From Cytophagaceae bacterium (GTDB lineage: Bacteria; Bacteroidota; Bacteroidia; Cytophagales; Cyclobacteriaceae), in NCBI GenBank assembly GCA_006969745.1, contig CP030886.1:3507234-3571233 (forward strand): DNA of 64,000 nt, in the 5' to 3' direction. A program made the translations under genes and the position numbers. The notes beneath the pieces are model-generated. The model did not search any database. It saw only the letters and a list, made by a program, of their open reading frames with translations, and was not told the DNA's origin. This document shows, one piece after another, positions 35,539-44,842 of the stretch. The number at the start of each line of letters is the position of its first letter. Position 1 is the first letter of the stretch.

Positions 35539-36702
35539 TTAACGCTTCAACTTCATCAATCGTTCTGCAGCCGCTTCTATAGTTTTCTCCTCTTTTGCAA
35601 AACAAAGGCGAATAACTTTATCGTCTGGTGCATTGGTGTAGAAAGGGGACATTGGAATGGCAGCTACACCAATTTCAGCAGTCAGGTACTTCGCGAACTC
35701 CAAATCTGATTTGTCACTCACGCTCTCATAGCTATACGCTTGAAAATAGGTTCCTTTCGCCACTTTAGGAATTAATGGAGTTTCAGCCAGCAAAGAATTG
35801 ATTGTATCTCTTTTCTTTTCGAAAAAGTGAGGAAGGTAGCCGTAGTTCTTTGGTTCTGCCAGGTAATCTGCGATAGCAAACTGTACGAAAGAGTTGGTGC
35901 AGAAGACATTCCACTGATGGACACTTTTAAATTCAGAAATCAAGTACTCAGGACCTACAACATACCCCATTTTCCACCCGGTGGCATGAAGCGTTTTACC
36001 AAACGAATACACAGCCATGGACTGCTCGAATAGTTTCGGAAAACGCATTACACTCTGGTGCTCTTCTCCATCATAAATGAGGTGCTCATATACCTCATCA
36101 CTCAAAACGATGATGTTGGTTCCGCTGACTATTTCTTCCAGCGCCTGCATATCGGTTTGGGTCAGAATGGTGCCGCTGGGATTATGAGGCGTGTTGATGA
36201 TGATCATTCGAGTGTTGTCACTAATCATATCCTTCACTTGATTCCAATCAATTCCATAATCGGGATAGGTCATTTGATAGGGCTTCACTGTACCGCCTGC
36301 AAGTTTGATCTGCGGAGTATAGCAATCATATGCAGGCTCAAAAATGATCACCTCATCGCCTGGCTGTACAAAAGTCATGATAGCTGTATACAAGGCTTGA
36401 GTTGCACCGGCAGTTACACAGATTTGAGCATTTGGGTCAATGGGCATTCCGTAGAGGCGCTCCATTTTGGTGCTAAGTGTTTGATTGAGTTTAGGGAGTC
36501 CGGCCAGTGGTGCGTATTGATTTTTTCCTTCGGTAACATATTTGCTGACCAGTTTCTTCAGTTTCTCATCACACTCAAAATCCGGAAATCCTTGCCCAAG
36601 GTTGATGGCTTTGTGCTCAGTGGCCAGCTTAGACATGATCGTGAATATATTAGTGCCTCCGGCTGGTAGTTTAGAATGAATTGAAATATTTCCCATATCC
36701 AT
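35539..36702 (-). CDS. PLP-dependent aminotransferase class I/II (methionine aminotransferase-like)
   Basis: 387 residues. INLGQGFPDFECDE at the start of the core, the substrate/PLP contacts CVTAGATQALY, INTPHNPSGTIL and VLSDEVYEHL, the Schiff-base Lys in VYSFGKTLHATGWKMGY and the C-terminal IRLCFAKEE. The pattern fits the methionine aminotransferase/kynurenine aminotransferase group (YbdL-like). The ATG at residue MDMGNIS is used; a GTG seven codons earlier is possible. A role in methionine salvage is inferred. Confidence 0.9.
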   Translation of the reverse strand: MDMGNISIHSKLPAGGTNIFTIMSKLATEHKAINLGQGFPDFECDEKLKKLVSKYVTEGKNQYAPLAGLPKLNQTLSTKMERLYGMPIDPNAQICVTAGATQALYTAIMTFVQPGDEVIIFEPAYDCYTPQIKLAGGTVKPYQMTYPDYGIDWNQVKDMISDNTRMIIINTPHNPSGTILTQTDMQALEEIVSGTNIIVLSDEVYEHLIYDGEEHQSVMRFPKLFEQSMAVYSFGKTLHATGWKMGYVVGPEYLISEFKSVHQWNVFCTNSFVQFAIADYLAEPKNYGYLPHFFEKKRDTINSLLAETPLIPKVAKGTYFQAYSYESVSDKSDLEFAKYLTAEIGVAAIPMSPFYTNAPDDKVIRLCFAKEEKTIEAAAERLMKLKR

Positions 36703-36890
36703 CAAAAATAGGAGGGAAACCAAGAGATTAAAAATGCAGCGTGCTAGAATGTTGCGCTTTCGTCTCTCACGATAGATGAAGATTTGTTTTCAGAATCATC
36801 ATTTGACCATTCAGGTATCCGGACACGCTATTCAGTAATTGATTCAAGATTTGTATTCATCTGCTTTCTTACTTCGAAGCAAAAAAGACG

Positions 36891-37631
36891 ATGAAAAAAA
36901 TATCAAAAGTAATATGGATAAGCGCATGTCTGTTCTTAGGATTTAAGATGTGTTTTGCACAGGGTTCTGGCGAAAAATCGGTCAAAGATCGTTACTATCA
37001 GGTCGTAATGATTTGGGTGAAGGATCCTCAGAAATTTCAGGAATATTCAGAAAAGATGGCACCAATCGTAACGAAGTATGGTGGTGCTGGAGAACGTATT
37101 ATCACCCCGGTATCTACTTTTTATGGTGGTAGTACAGGTGAATCACTTGATCAACCACATATGGTTAATATCGTGTACTACGATAGTAAAGAAGCTTATG
37201 AGAGGTTTGTGAATGATCCTGATTTCAAAAAGATCGTTCATTTAAGAGATCAATCCATTGAGATGGTTGGTATTGGCGGAACGGCAGTAGGAGGTGAGCT
37301 AAAAGGGGGTGATGCTAGCAAGCGGCTATATATGTTGGAGTTTGCCTATTTCAAGGATGGCAATGGAGACAACTACAAAAAGTATACAAAAGCCTCTAAA
37401 GGGTTTAATAAACGTTTTGATATGAATTCTGAACGCATATTGCAACCTGATGACGTTTTTGGCGACATAGAAATGCCAGACCGTGTTACCATCAAATACC
37501 TGGGAGATGGAAGTAAACGTGCTGCTATGGAGTCTGATGTGGATCATGAGAAGGTGGAAAGACTTTACGGTGAAGCTATTCGCGATCTGGTGTGGGTTGA
37601 AGGAAAAGCGGCCTACATAAATATGAACTAA
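36891..37631 (+). CDS. Exported protein with two DUF1330-like ferredoxin-fold repeats
   Basis: 246 residues with a signal peptide (ends KMCFAQ). The mature part looks like two dimeric alpha-beta barrel modules: YYQVVMIWVKDPQKFQEYSEKM with VNIVYYDSKEAYERFVNDPDF, then LYMLEFAYFKDGNGDNYKKY. The second is degenerate. Function unknown; the family includes small stress- and oxygenase-like proteins. It lies 39 bases before the LytS gene on the same strand and might be controlled with it. Confidence 0.7.
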   Translation: MKKISKVIWISACLFLGFKMCFAQGSGEKSVKDRYYQVVMIWVKDPQKFQEYSEKMAPIVTKYGGAGERIITPVSTFYGGSTGESLDQPHMVNIVYYDSKEAYERFVNDPDFKKIVHLRDQSIEMVGIGGTAVGGELKGGDASKRLYMLEFAYFKDGNGDNYKKYTKASKGFNKRFDMNSERILQPDDVFGDIEMPDRVTIKYLGDGSKRAAMESDVDHEKVERLYGEAIRDLVWVEGKAAYINMN

Positions 37632-37670
37632 GAAATAAGGGAGTAAAGAGCTTCCTTTTTTACAAATACT

Positions 37671-38708
37671 ATGCAATCAAGAAAGAAAGTAAACCTGTTG
37701 GTCATTGCTCTGGTAGGTCTTGGAATGCCTACATACTATAAAATCCGATTTCTTTTGTCAGGAGTAATTGGAATGCAGGATATCATTCACTGGACTTTGC
37801 CGGTAGAAGTTGCCTTTAGTCTTTGTCTGTCTACTTTGGTGGTAATCGGACATGACTCGATAGTAAGCGGACTGAGGGCATTCTTTTCGGATGAAGCCAG
37901 AGCAGGCCTCAGGTTTTTAATACAATTTTCACTTTCTATGCTTTTTTCAGTCTTGATTGCAATGGTATTCGCTATCATTTTTTGGAACTACGTCATGAAA
38001 ATGCCCTTAACTGACGATTTCATTTTTGATTATGCGGTATTAGGAATGCTCATACCTCTTTTAGTGAACGGATTTTCCGAAAGCTTCTATTTCTACGGAA
38101 GATGGAAAAAAGAGTCATTGGAAAAGGAGCGACTGGAAAAGGAACATATTAGAGCAAAGTATGAGGTGCTGCAAAATCAGGTCAGTCCTCATTTTTTGTT
38201 CAATTGCTTCAATACGTTGAGCGTACTGATTGATGAAGGCAAGCAAAGCGCCAAAGACTTTCTTCAGCAATTGTCGAGGGTCTATCGCTATGTATTGGAA
38301 GTGAAAGATCGTGAAGTTGTGGAGTTGAGTGAAGAAATAGAGGCTATGCTTGCTTACGCCTCATTGATGAAGCACCGCTTTGGGGAGAGTTTTAGATTGA
38401 AGGTAGATATTCAGCCCAACAGCTCTTACTATCTGGCTCCACTTACGTTACAGATGTTGTTGGAGAATGCCCTCAAGCACAATGAATGCTCAAGGGAGAA
38501 ACCCTTGGAAATACGTATAGATCAACGAAAAGACTCATTATTGTTTATCAATCGATTGCAACATTTGGTACACAATTCGCCCGGAACCGGCCTTGGGCTT
38601 TTGAACCTTGCCAACAGGTACCAACTACTGTCTGGAAGAGAGATTGAGGTGCATTCCGGCCATACAGATTTTCAGGTAAAAGTCCCGCTCATAAAAGTCG
38701 AAGAATGA
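37671..38708 (+). CDS. LytS-type membrane histidine kinase
   Basis: 345 residues. About four membrane helices in the first 140 residues, a short coiled linker (KKESLEKERLEKEHIRAK), then the His_kinase domain whose phospho-acceptor is in NQVSPHFLFNCFNTL, and an ATPase part with NALKHNECS and GTGLGLLNL. It overlaps the response-regulator gene by four bases (ATGA). The signal and targets are unknown. Confidence 0.92.
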   Translation: MQSRKKVNLLVIALVGLGMPTYYKIRFLLSGVIGMQDIIHWTLPVEVAFSLCLSTLVVIGHDSIVSGLRAFFSDEARAGLRFLIQFSLSMLFSVLIAMVFAIIFWNYVMKMPLTDDFIFDYAVLGMLIPLLVNGFSESFYFYGRWKKESLEKERLEKEHIRAKYEVLQNQVSPHFLFNCFNTLSVLIDEGKQSAKDFLQQLSRVYRYVLEVKDREVVELSEEIEAMLAYASLMKHRFGESFRLKVDIQPNSSYYLAPLTLQMLLENALKHNECSREKPLEIRIDQRKDSLLFINRLQHLVHNSPGTGLGLLNLANRYQLLSGREIEVHSGHTDFQVKVPLIKVEE

Positions 38709-39472
38709 AGGTAGTAATTGTTGAAGATGAGGAAGCAGCATCACGAGGTTTGATCAATATTCTTCAGAAAGAAATTGAAAATTTGGAGCTACTAAGTGTG
38801 GTTGGCTCGGTCAAGGAATCGGTAGCATGGTTCTCTGAAGCAACCGTAGACCCTGATTTGGCCTTTTTTGACATCCAGCTCAAAGATGGCATCAGCCTGG
38901 AAATTTTTGACAAAATAAATATTCGCTTTCCAGTCATATTTACAACAGCCTACGATGAATATGCCATTCAGGCATTTAAAACCAACAGCATTGACTATTT
39001 GCTGAAGCCCCTTGACCAACGCTCGGTGCATGATAGTCTCAAAAAGTATCAGGACATGAAGCTTCTGTTTAATCAGTCCATCGATGATGCGATCCGGGAT
39101 TTGAAACAGTCAATTAATAAACGAGAGAAATATAAGAAGCGCTTTCTGGTGAAGGCCGGCAAGCGGTTTTTCTACGTAGAGACACAAAACATTGCCTGCA
39201 TATATACCAGCGAAAAGATTGTACGCATCACCACTTTTGATAATCAACACTTTCAGCTAGACCTGAGCCTGGAGCAGCTGGAAGAGATGCTCCCTCCGGA
39301 TAAATTTTATCGCATCAACAGGCAATGTATTTTAAACATTGCCGCAATCGAAGAGATTGAGAATGACTATGGTACGTACTATGTTAAATCGAACATTCAT
39401 CTACAAGAAACACTCAAGGTGAGCAGATACCGAGTGGATGATTTCAAGCGCTGGATTGATTACGAACATTAG
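38705..39472 (+). CDS. LytTR-type response regulator
   Basis: 255 residues: receiver domain with the acidic pocket VIVEDEEA, phosphorylation site in AFFDIQLKDG and Lys in YLLKPLD, then a LytTR DNA-binding domain (about 150-255; KRFLVKAGKRFFYV, FYRINRQCILN). Pairs with the overlapping LytS kinase. Its stop codon shares bases with the stop of the convergent serine hydrolase. Confidence 0.94.
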   Translation: MKVVIVEDEEAASRGLINILQKEIENLELLSVVGSVKESVAWFSEATVDPDLAFFDIQLKDGISLEIFDKINIRFPVIFTTAYDEYAIQAFKTNSIDYLLKPLDQRSVHDSLKKYQDMKLLFNQSIDDAIRDLKQSINKREKYKKRFLVKAGKRFFYVETQNIACIYTSEKIVRITTFDNQHFQLDLSLEQLEEMLPPDKFYRINRQCILNIAAIEEIENDYGTYYVKSNIHLQETLKVSRYRVDDFKRWIDYEH

Positions 39473-40608
39473 GATTTGTCTGCTGCAATGATTCGTCGCA
39501 CCATACCGATGTAGTCCCGAAAAAAGGTAGTCAATTGAGGCATTTCTGTAGAATTGACTTGCATAGTAAAGACCTGTTTGGATTCAAGATGATAAAAGCC
39601 GACCGTGTTGTATCCGGGAAAAAATCCTGAATGACCAATGAAAGTTCCTAAACCCGGAAACTCATACTTAATCACTCCGAGTCCGTAGCTTCCCTGGATC
39701 TCCGGGGCATCTATGTAGCCAAAAAAGTCGTCTTTCAATCCTTCCATATCAAATGCTTTCCCCTCGTAAATGGCTTTGAGTAAACGTGCATAGTCAGCAT
39801 TGGCGTAGAAATAGCCACCACCTGTCCATTCAAATTGCATGTTGTTCTGTGCTTTCCCGTTTACCAAAAATGGAGCCTTAAACCCAAGCGCATATTCGGA
39901 ACCGGCAGCATAATATCCCTGAGCCATTCCCGGAATATCATTGACGTTGGTTGGAGAAAAACTGGATATAGCTAATGGCTGAAGCACGCGTTTGTTTGCT
40001 TCTGCATAGAACGTGTTGTTGGTGATCTGTTCTATGATCATACCCAGCAGAATGTAGTTGGTATCTGCGTAAGTAAATCCTTCGCCCGCAGCGAATGGAG
40101 GTTCGTCATCCAGCACGTAGGCCACCAACTCTTCTGGTTTCCAGATTTTCCCTGCATCTTTCTGAAGGTCTTGCAAAAAGGCTTCCTTAAACTCATACCG
40201 GATGATGCCGGAAGAATGATTGAGCAAGTTTCTAATAGTAATGGCTTCAGCATTGGCTAACCTGTCGTACCAATCGCGATCGCCAAGATGCAAGGATACC
40301 TTATCGTCGAGGTTTAGTTTGCCTTCTCCGACCAGCTGCATTACTACGGCCGAAACAACCACTTTTCCTGTGCTGCCGCTGTGGAGCTTGTGTGAAGGTG
40401 TCATCTCTACCTGAGTTTCTTTATCGGCCCAGCCTCTTGCAAATGCACGAACACTATTGTCTGAATCTATGTAAGTGAAAACCAAACCTGGATAATTGGA
40501 GGATTTGGTGATGCTATCCAGCGCAGATTGGATTTGTTCATCGCTTTGAGCCTGACTGTGATGGAAGCAAAGGATGAAGAGAAGGAGGGTGATCAATAGC
40601 TTTTTCAT
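39469..40608 (-). CDS. Serine hydrolase, beta-lactamase/PBP4-like family
   Basis: 379 residues with signal peptide (ends HHSQAQ). Active Ser and Lys in HSGSTGKVVV (SxxK), Tyr in GFTYADTNYILLG and the third motif as GHSGFFPG in place of KTG, which is the class C beta-lactamase/esterase pattern. Members act as D-aminopeptidases, esterases or beta-lactamase-like enzymes; the role here is unknown and resistance should not be assumed. Periplasmic. It lies alone between the LytTR pair and the sucrose locus. Confidence 0.88.
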   Translation of the reverse strand: MKKLLITLLLFILCFHHSQAQSDEQIQSALDSITKSSNYPGLVFTYIDSDNSVRAFARGWADKETQVEMTPSHKLHSGSTGKVVVSAVVMQLVGEGKLNLDDKVSLHLGDRDWYDRLANAEAITIRNLLNHSSGIIRYEFKEAFLQDLQKDAGKIWKPEELVAYVLDDEPPFAAGEGFTYADTNYILLGMIIEQITNNTFYAEANKRVLQPLAISSFSPTNVNDIPGMAQGYYAAGSEYALGFKAPFLVNGKAQNNMQFEWTGGGYFYANADYARLLKAIYEGKAFDMEGLKDDFFGYIDAPEIQGSYGLGVIKYEFPGLGTFIGHSGFFPGYNTVGFYHLESKQVFTMQVNSTEMPQLTTFFRDYIGMVRRIIAADKS

Positions 40609-40809
40609 ACGTATGAAGATTATGAAAGCAATAAGCAGGAAAAAGGTGATTCAGTCAAGGAAATGTTGGATGAGTGGTTGATTTAAGCACCAATATATCA
40701 CTTAAATGGTACTGGATGAGTATCAATTTCAACTCAATATCTAGTTACGGGTTAGAATGAAGGACTGTACTATGGTAACCTTGAATCATTGTAATATTAA
40801 GATGCAGTA

Positions 40810-41838
40810 TTAACTGCTGCCCCTCCTAAATAGATGTGTATCTAAAATGATTTGCTTCGATCCAAAAATATGATAAGGATCTTTTTTTCTTAGTTCTATA
40901 TCCTCTATAAGCAATCTCGCAGCTGTCTCTCCGATTTCATATCCAGGCTGGTGAATTGTACTGAGTGCAGGTTGAGAAACTTGTGCGATTTGAGAATCAC
41001 TAAAACCAACTATTTTGACTTCATTGGGCACTTTCATGCCGATATCTTTAATGGCGTTTAGAGCGCCTACACCTACTTGATCCGTGACCGTAAAAATGCC
41101 ATCAGGTTTATTCGGAATTTGCATCAGCTCTTTTCCAAATTGATAGCCTTCCTCATAGGTTACATCGGTACATTCTTTTACCAAAGTTGGATCAAATTTG
41201 ACTCCATACTCATCCAACGCTTTCTTATATCCTTCAAATCTGCCTTTGGAATTAAGCGGGTTTTTAGGGCCTCTTATATGCGCAATTCGTTTGCAACCTC
41301 TTCTTAACAAATGGGTTGTAGCAACATATCCACCGTTTACATCGTCTATTGTCACCTTGTTGCATTGAAATTGATCGCTGACCTTATCAAACATCACAAG
41401 CGGTATTTCATATTCACTCAATATCTCTAAATGTTTTATGGATTTAGTTTCATTGGCTAGGGACATCAACACACCATCTACCTTAGTCCCAAATAAGAGA
41501 TTTACTTGTTTTTTTTCCAGTTCAAGACTGTTGCTTGAAAGTGTTATCAATAACCTATATCCATTTGCCTCTGTATAGTCCATGATGCCTTTAATTACAT
41601 TTGAAAAAAAGTAGTGAACTATCTCAGGAATTATTAGACCTATAGTTTTTGAGCCTTTACCCCTAAGAGCAACTGCCTGCGAATCGGGTTGATAGTTAAG
41701 TTTGTTTGCTAATGCGAGTACTTTCTTCTTCGTGTCCTCACTTATATCTGGGTAATCTCTTAATGCTTTAGATACAGTGGTAACTGTAATTCCAAGTTTT
41801 TCTGCAATGTCTTTGAGTGTAATCCTGTGCTTCGTCAT
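40810..41838 (-). CDS. LacI-family regulator of the sucrose locus
   Basis: 342 residues. HTH ITLKDIAEKLGITVTTVSKAL, hinge DSQAVALRGKGS, and a sugar-binding domain (IGLIIPEIVHYFFSN, IVGFSDSQIAQVS, ALSTIHQPGYEIG). Divergent from the sucrose operon, with 257 bases between. It probably represses that operon until a sucrose-derived sugar is present. It is a paralogue of the maltodextrin LacI, but its promoter region has no CGCAAACG palindrome, so it should recognise a different site. Confidence 0.92.
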   Translation of the reverse strand: MTKHRITLKDIAEKLGITVTTVSKALRDYPDISEDTKKKVLALANKLNYQPDSQAVALRGKGSKTIGLIIPEIVHYFFSNVIKGIMDYTEANGYRLLITLSSNSLELEKKQVNLLFGTKVDGVLMSLANETKSIKHLEILSEYEIPLVMFDKVSDQFQCNKVTIDDVNGGYVATTHLLRRGCKRIAHIRGPKNPLNSKGRFEGYKKALDEYGVKFDPTLVKECTDVTYEEGYQFGKELMQIPNKPDGIFTVTDQVGVGALNAIKDIGMKVPNEVKIVGFSDSQIAQVSQPALSTIHQPGYEIGETAARLLIEDIELRKKDPYHIFGSKQIILDTHLFRRGSS

Positions 41839-41879
41839 AGCCTGTAAGGCGGAATTTACTTAAAATCGATGCATTTATT

Positions 41880-41898
41880 ATTTAGAATAATTCTAAAT
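41880..41898. promoter_or_regulatory. Candidate operator near the sucrose lacI start
   Basis: Perfect inverted repeat ATTTAGAAT-A-ATTCTAAAT, 41 bases upstream of the lacI start codon. AT-rich, so chance is possible, but it shares a GAAT/ATTC core with the palindrome in front of the receptor gene. Confidence 0.4.
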
Positions 41899-42064
41899 TA
41901 AAATTTAATGACATGGCGAAATGGTTTACGTTATCGTTTTCGTTCACATACAATGTTTTTATCTATTGTGACAGCCGTGCAATAGCAATAATTTTCAACA
42001 ATTTTCAAAATGGAAATTCCTCTTTATGAATGATTCAATGACCACCACTTACTTGTTAGGTTAA

Positions 42065-42078
42065 TTTGAATATTCAAA
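42065..42078. promoter_or_regulatory. Candidate operator before the sucrose receptor gene
   Basis: Perfect 14-base palindrome TTTGAATATTCAAA, 17 bases before the ATG of the TonB receptor, where binding could block transcription or translation start. GAAT/ATTC core as in the site near lacI. Confidence 0.4.
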
Positions 42079-42095
42079 AATGAGGCGGATAAAAC

Positions 42096-44786
42096 ATGAA
42101 TATTATGACAACATTACTCAGCAACCCCACAAATGTCTTATTAAGGATGATAGGCATGATTACAATTTTCTTAGGGTGCATAGCAAGCACTTACGCACAA
42201 ACCCGTATTTCAGGAACAATCACAGATGAAAACAGTGAGCCCATTCCTGGAGTGACAGTAGTAATTCAGGGAACTTCTCAAGGAAGCGTCACTGATCTTG
42301 AAGGAATGTATGAGTTTTCAACGGATTTAAGCGGAGACTATATATTAAACATCTCATTTGTAGGTTATAAGAGAATCTCGCAACCAGTTTCTCTGGGATC
42401 TGGATCAGTAGATCAGAACTTTCAGTTAGAGCTTGATTTAATTGGTTTGGACGAAGTAGTGGTAACCGGAGTTGTGAATCCGAAATCCAAACTCGAATCA
42501 AGTGTTTCTATTACATCTTTAAGTTCTAAAACCATTGCTCAGTCGGCACCACGAACAACGGCTGAAATATTCAGAACGATACCTGGGATTAAGGCGGAAG
42601 CATCCGCTGGCGATGGAAATACCAATATAACTGTACGCGGTGTTCCAATTTCTGCTGGTGGATCCAGATATTTACAACTTCAGGAAGATGGTTTACCTGT
42701 TCTCCTTTATGGGGATATTGCATTCAGTACCCAAGATCAATATGTACGATTTGATCAAACCATCGATCGGGTTGAAGCTATCAGGGGAGGGTCTGCAGCT
42801 ACCACTACAAGTAATGGTCCGGCAGGTATTGTCAACTTTATTTCAAAGACGGGAAGTTCTCAGGGCGGAAGCGTCGGAACTTCATTTGGTGTAAACTATA
42901 ACTCTTTGAGAACAGACTTTGAGTATGGCTCTCCGATTGGCAACAATACTTCCTTTCATATTGGAGGATTCTTTAGACAAGGAGAGGGTCCAAGAAATGC
43001 AAATCACATCGTCAATCAAGGGGGTCAGATCAAGGCGAACTTGACAAAATACTTCGACCAAGGATTGGCAAGAGTATACTATAAAATGCTGAACGATAGA
43101 ACAGCAGCATATATGCCTATGCCAATTCAGGTATCTGGAACCAATTCTGATCCTACCTGGGAATCAATTTCAGGATTTGATGCTGTATCAAATGGTTTAC
43201 AAAGTCCATTTTTTCAACAGAATTTTGGACTGGGTCCTGATGGTAATACAAGAAATGTTGACATCTCGGATGGAATTCATACCAATACACATGCTGTGGG
43301 TGCTTATCTGGAATTTGATCTTCCTAATGACTGGACAATTTCAAGTAATTCCAGAATGGCATTCAATGGTGGTCGTTTTGTAGCTCCGTTTACTGCTCAG
43401 GTTGGAACAACTGCAAGTATTGTAGAACCAATTTTGACTGCTAATGGAGACACCACAGTAACAGGGGCAGTACTACCATATACCTTGAATAGAGTTGCAA
43501 ACGGAAATACTTTCACAAATACTCCGAATGGGCTCATTCAGCGTATTCATTTGTTCGACGTAGAGCTTGAAAACTTCAACAATTTCATGAGTGATACTCA
43601 ACTGAAAAAATCATTCAATAATCTGGGAGTTACAGTTGGATTGTTCAAGTCATATCAAAATATTGAAATGTCATGGTTGTGGAATACTTATTTGATGGAG
43701 GTTGGCGAGGATGCTGACTTAGTAAACATCAATTCGAATGGTGCGGATGTCACTGACGATGGTCTTGTAAATTATGGAGTTCCACTATGGGGCAACTGCT
43801 GTACAGGTAAATACAATACGAACTATGATGTAACTGCTCCTTATTTAAGTGCGTCACTTGAAGTTTCCGATGACCTAAACATTGATGCAAGCATTCGATA
43901 TGATAAGGTGAGGGTAGCTGGTTTGGTTACTCCAAGTCAACAAGTTGCAAACTTTGATATTAATGGCAATGGTGTAATCGACGCACCAGAAAGAAGTATC
44001 TCACGAGTAGATAATACAAATGCAAAAGTTGTAAACTACGATTATGACTATGTGAGTTATTCAATTGGTGGTAATTATAAGCTTACTGATGACAATGCAG
44101 TCTTTGGTAGATTGAGTCAAGGATATGTTGGAAATGGAGAGCGTGCTACCTGGCATCAGGGAGGTCCATACCTTGAAAATGGAGCGCCTAAAAATTCGCT
44201 GCTCCAAGTGGAAGTAGGTTACAAGAAAAGATTTACCAACGGAGGCCTTTTTGTAACTGGTTTCTATGCTAAAACGGAGGAAGAAGCAGGGGTAGAAGCT
44301 ACCACTCAGCGTGTTCTAAGTAATGATTATAAATCGATGGGTGTGGAAATTGAAAGTAATTTCCGATTCAATTCGCTTGATTTTAGAAGTGCCATCACCT
44401 ATGTGAAAGCTGAAATTGTAGATAATGACGGAAATACGAACATTGGGAACACACCAAGAAGGCAACCCGCTTTACAATACAATTTGCTTCCATCATATAA
44501 TTTTTCTGGTGGACATTCAGTTGGCCTTAGTTTAATCGGACAAACCAAAGCATACGCTCAAGACAACAATGAGTTGATAATGCCAGGATACATGATCGTT
44601 AATGCTTACGTGGCTGCTCAACTTTCTCAAGGTCTGGTGTTCTCATTAAATGCAAATAATCTGACCAATACCATTGGTATCACTGAGTCAGAGGAAGGAG
44701 CGATTACTGAAAATGCTACGAATTATATTAGAGCTAGGTCAATTGCTGGAAGATCAATTGTAGCTAGTCTAAATCTTACTTTTTAA
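42096..44786 (+). CDS. TonB-dependent receptor, probable sucrose receptor, no SusD partner
   Basis: 896 residues: signal peptide (ends STYAQ), carboxypeptidase-like domain (about 37-118, ISGTITDENSEPIPGVTVV), plug (about 125-260; FRTIPGIKAEASAGDGNTNI, IDRVEAIRGGSAAT) and a barrel ending IVASLNLTF. It lacks the SusC signature and no SusD gene is near, so it works alone, like the SuxA receptor of Xanthomonas sucrose loci. Sucrose as ligand is inferred from the sucrose phosphorylase 56 bases downstream. The start has two nearby ATG codons (MNIM); the first is used. Confidence 0.9.
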   Translation: MNIMTTLLSNPTNVLLRMIGMITIFLGCIASTYAQTRISGTITDENSEPIPGVTVVIQGTSQGSVTDLEGMYEFSTDLSGDYILNISFVGYKRISQPVSLGSGSVDQNFQLELDLIGLDEVVVTGVVNPKSKLESSVSITSLSSKTIAQSAPRTTAEIFRTIPGIKAEASAGDGNTNITVRGVPISAGGSRYLQLQEDGLPVLLYGDIAFSTQDQYVRFDQTIDRVEAIRGGSAATTTSNGPAGIVNFISKTGSSQGGSVGTSFGVNYNSLRTDFEYGSPIGNNTSFHIGGFFRQGEGPRNANHIVNQGGQIKANLTKYFDQGLARVYYKMLNDRTAAYMPMPIQVSGTNSDPTWESISGFDAVSNGLQSPFFQQNFGLGPDGNTRNVDISDGIHTNTHAVGAYLEFDLPNDWTISSNSRMAFNGGRFVAPFTAQVGTTASIVEPILTANGDTTVTGAVLPYTLNRVANGNTFTNTPNGLIQRIHLFDVELENFNNFMSDTQLKKSFNNLGVTVGLFKSYQNIEMSWLWNTYLMEVGEDADLVNINSNGADVTDDGLVNYGVPLWGNCCTGKYNTNYDVTAPYLSASLEVSDDLNIDASIRYDKVRVAGLVTPSQQVANFDINGNGVIDAPERSISRVDNTNAKVVNYDYDYVSYSIGGNYKLTDDNAVFGRLSQGYVGNGERATWHQGGPYLENGAPKNSLLQVEVGYKKRFTNGGLFVTGFYAKTEEEAGVEATTQRVLSNDYKSMGVEIESNFRFNSLDFRSAITYVKAEIVDNDGNTNIGNTPRRQPALQYNLLPSYNFSGGHSVGLSLIGQTKAYAQDNNELIMPGYMIVNAYVAAQLSQGLVFSLNANNLTNTIGITESEEGAITENATNYIRARSIAGRSIVASLNLTF

Positions 44787-44842
44787 TAAATAGTTTGGTG
44801 TAAACAAGTAAGGGGTGGTCTCAAGGATCGCCCTTTTCTACT

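Noticed and set aside
39469..40608. Antibiotic-resistance beta-lactamase
   Set aside because: The motif pattern is shared with esterases and peptidases; nothing in the context supports resistance.
41923..41945. ACG-TTAT-CGT-like possible LacI site before the sucrose operon
   Set aside because: Only three paired bases on each side; weaker than the two perfect palindromes nearby.
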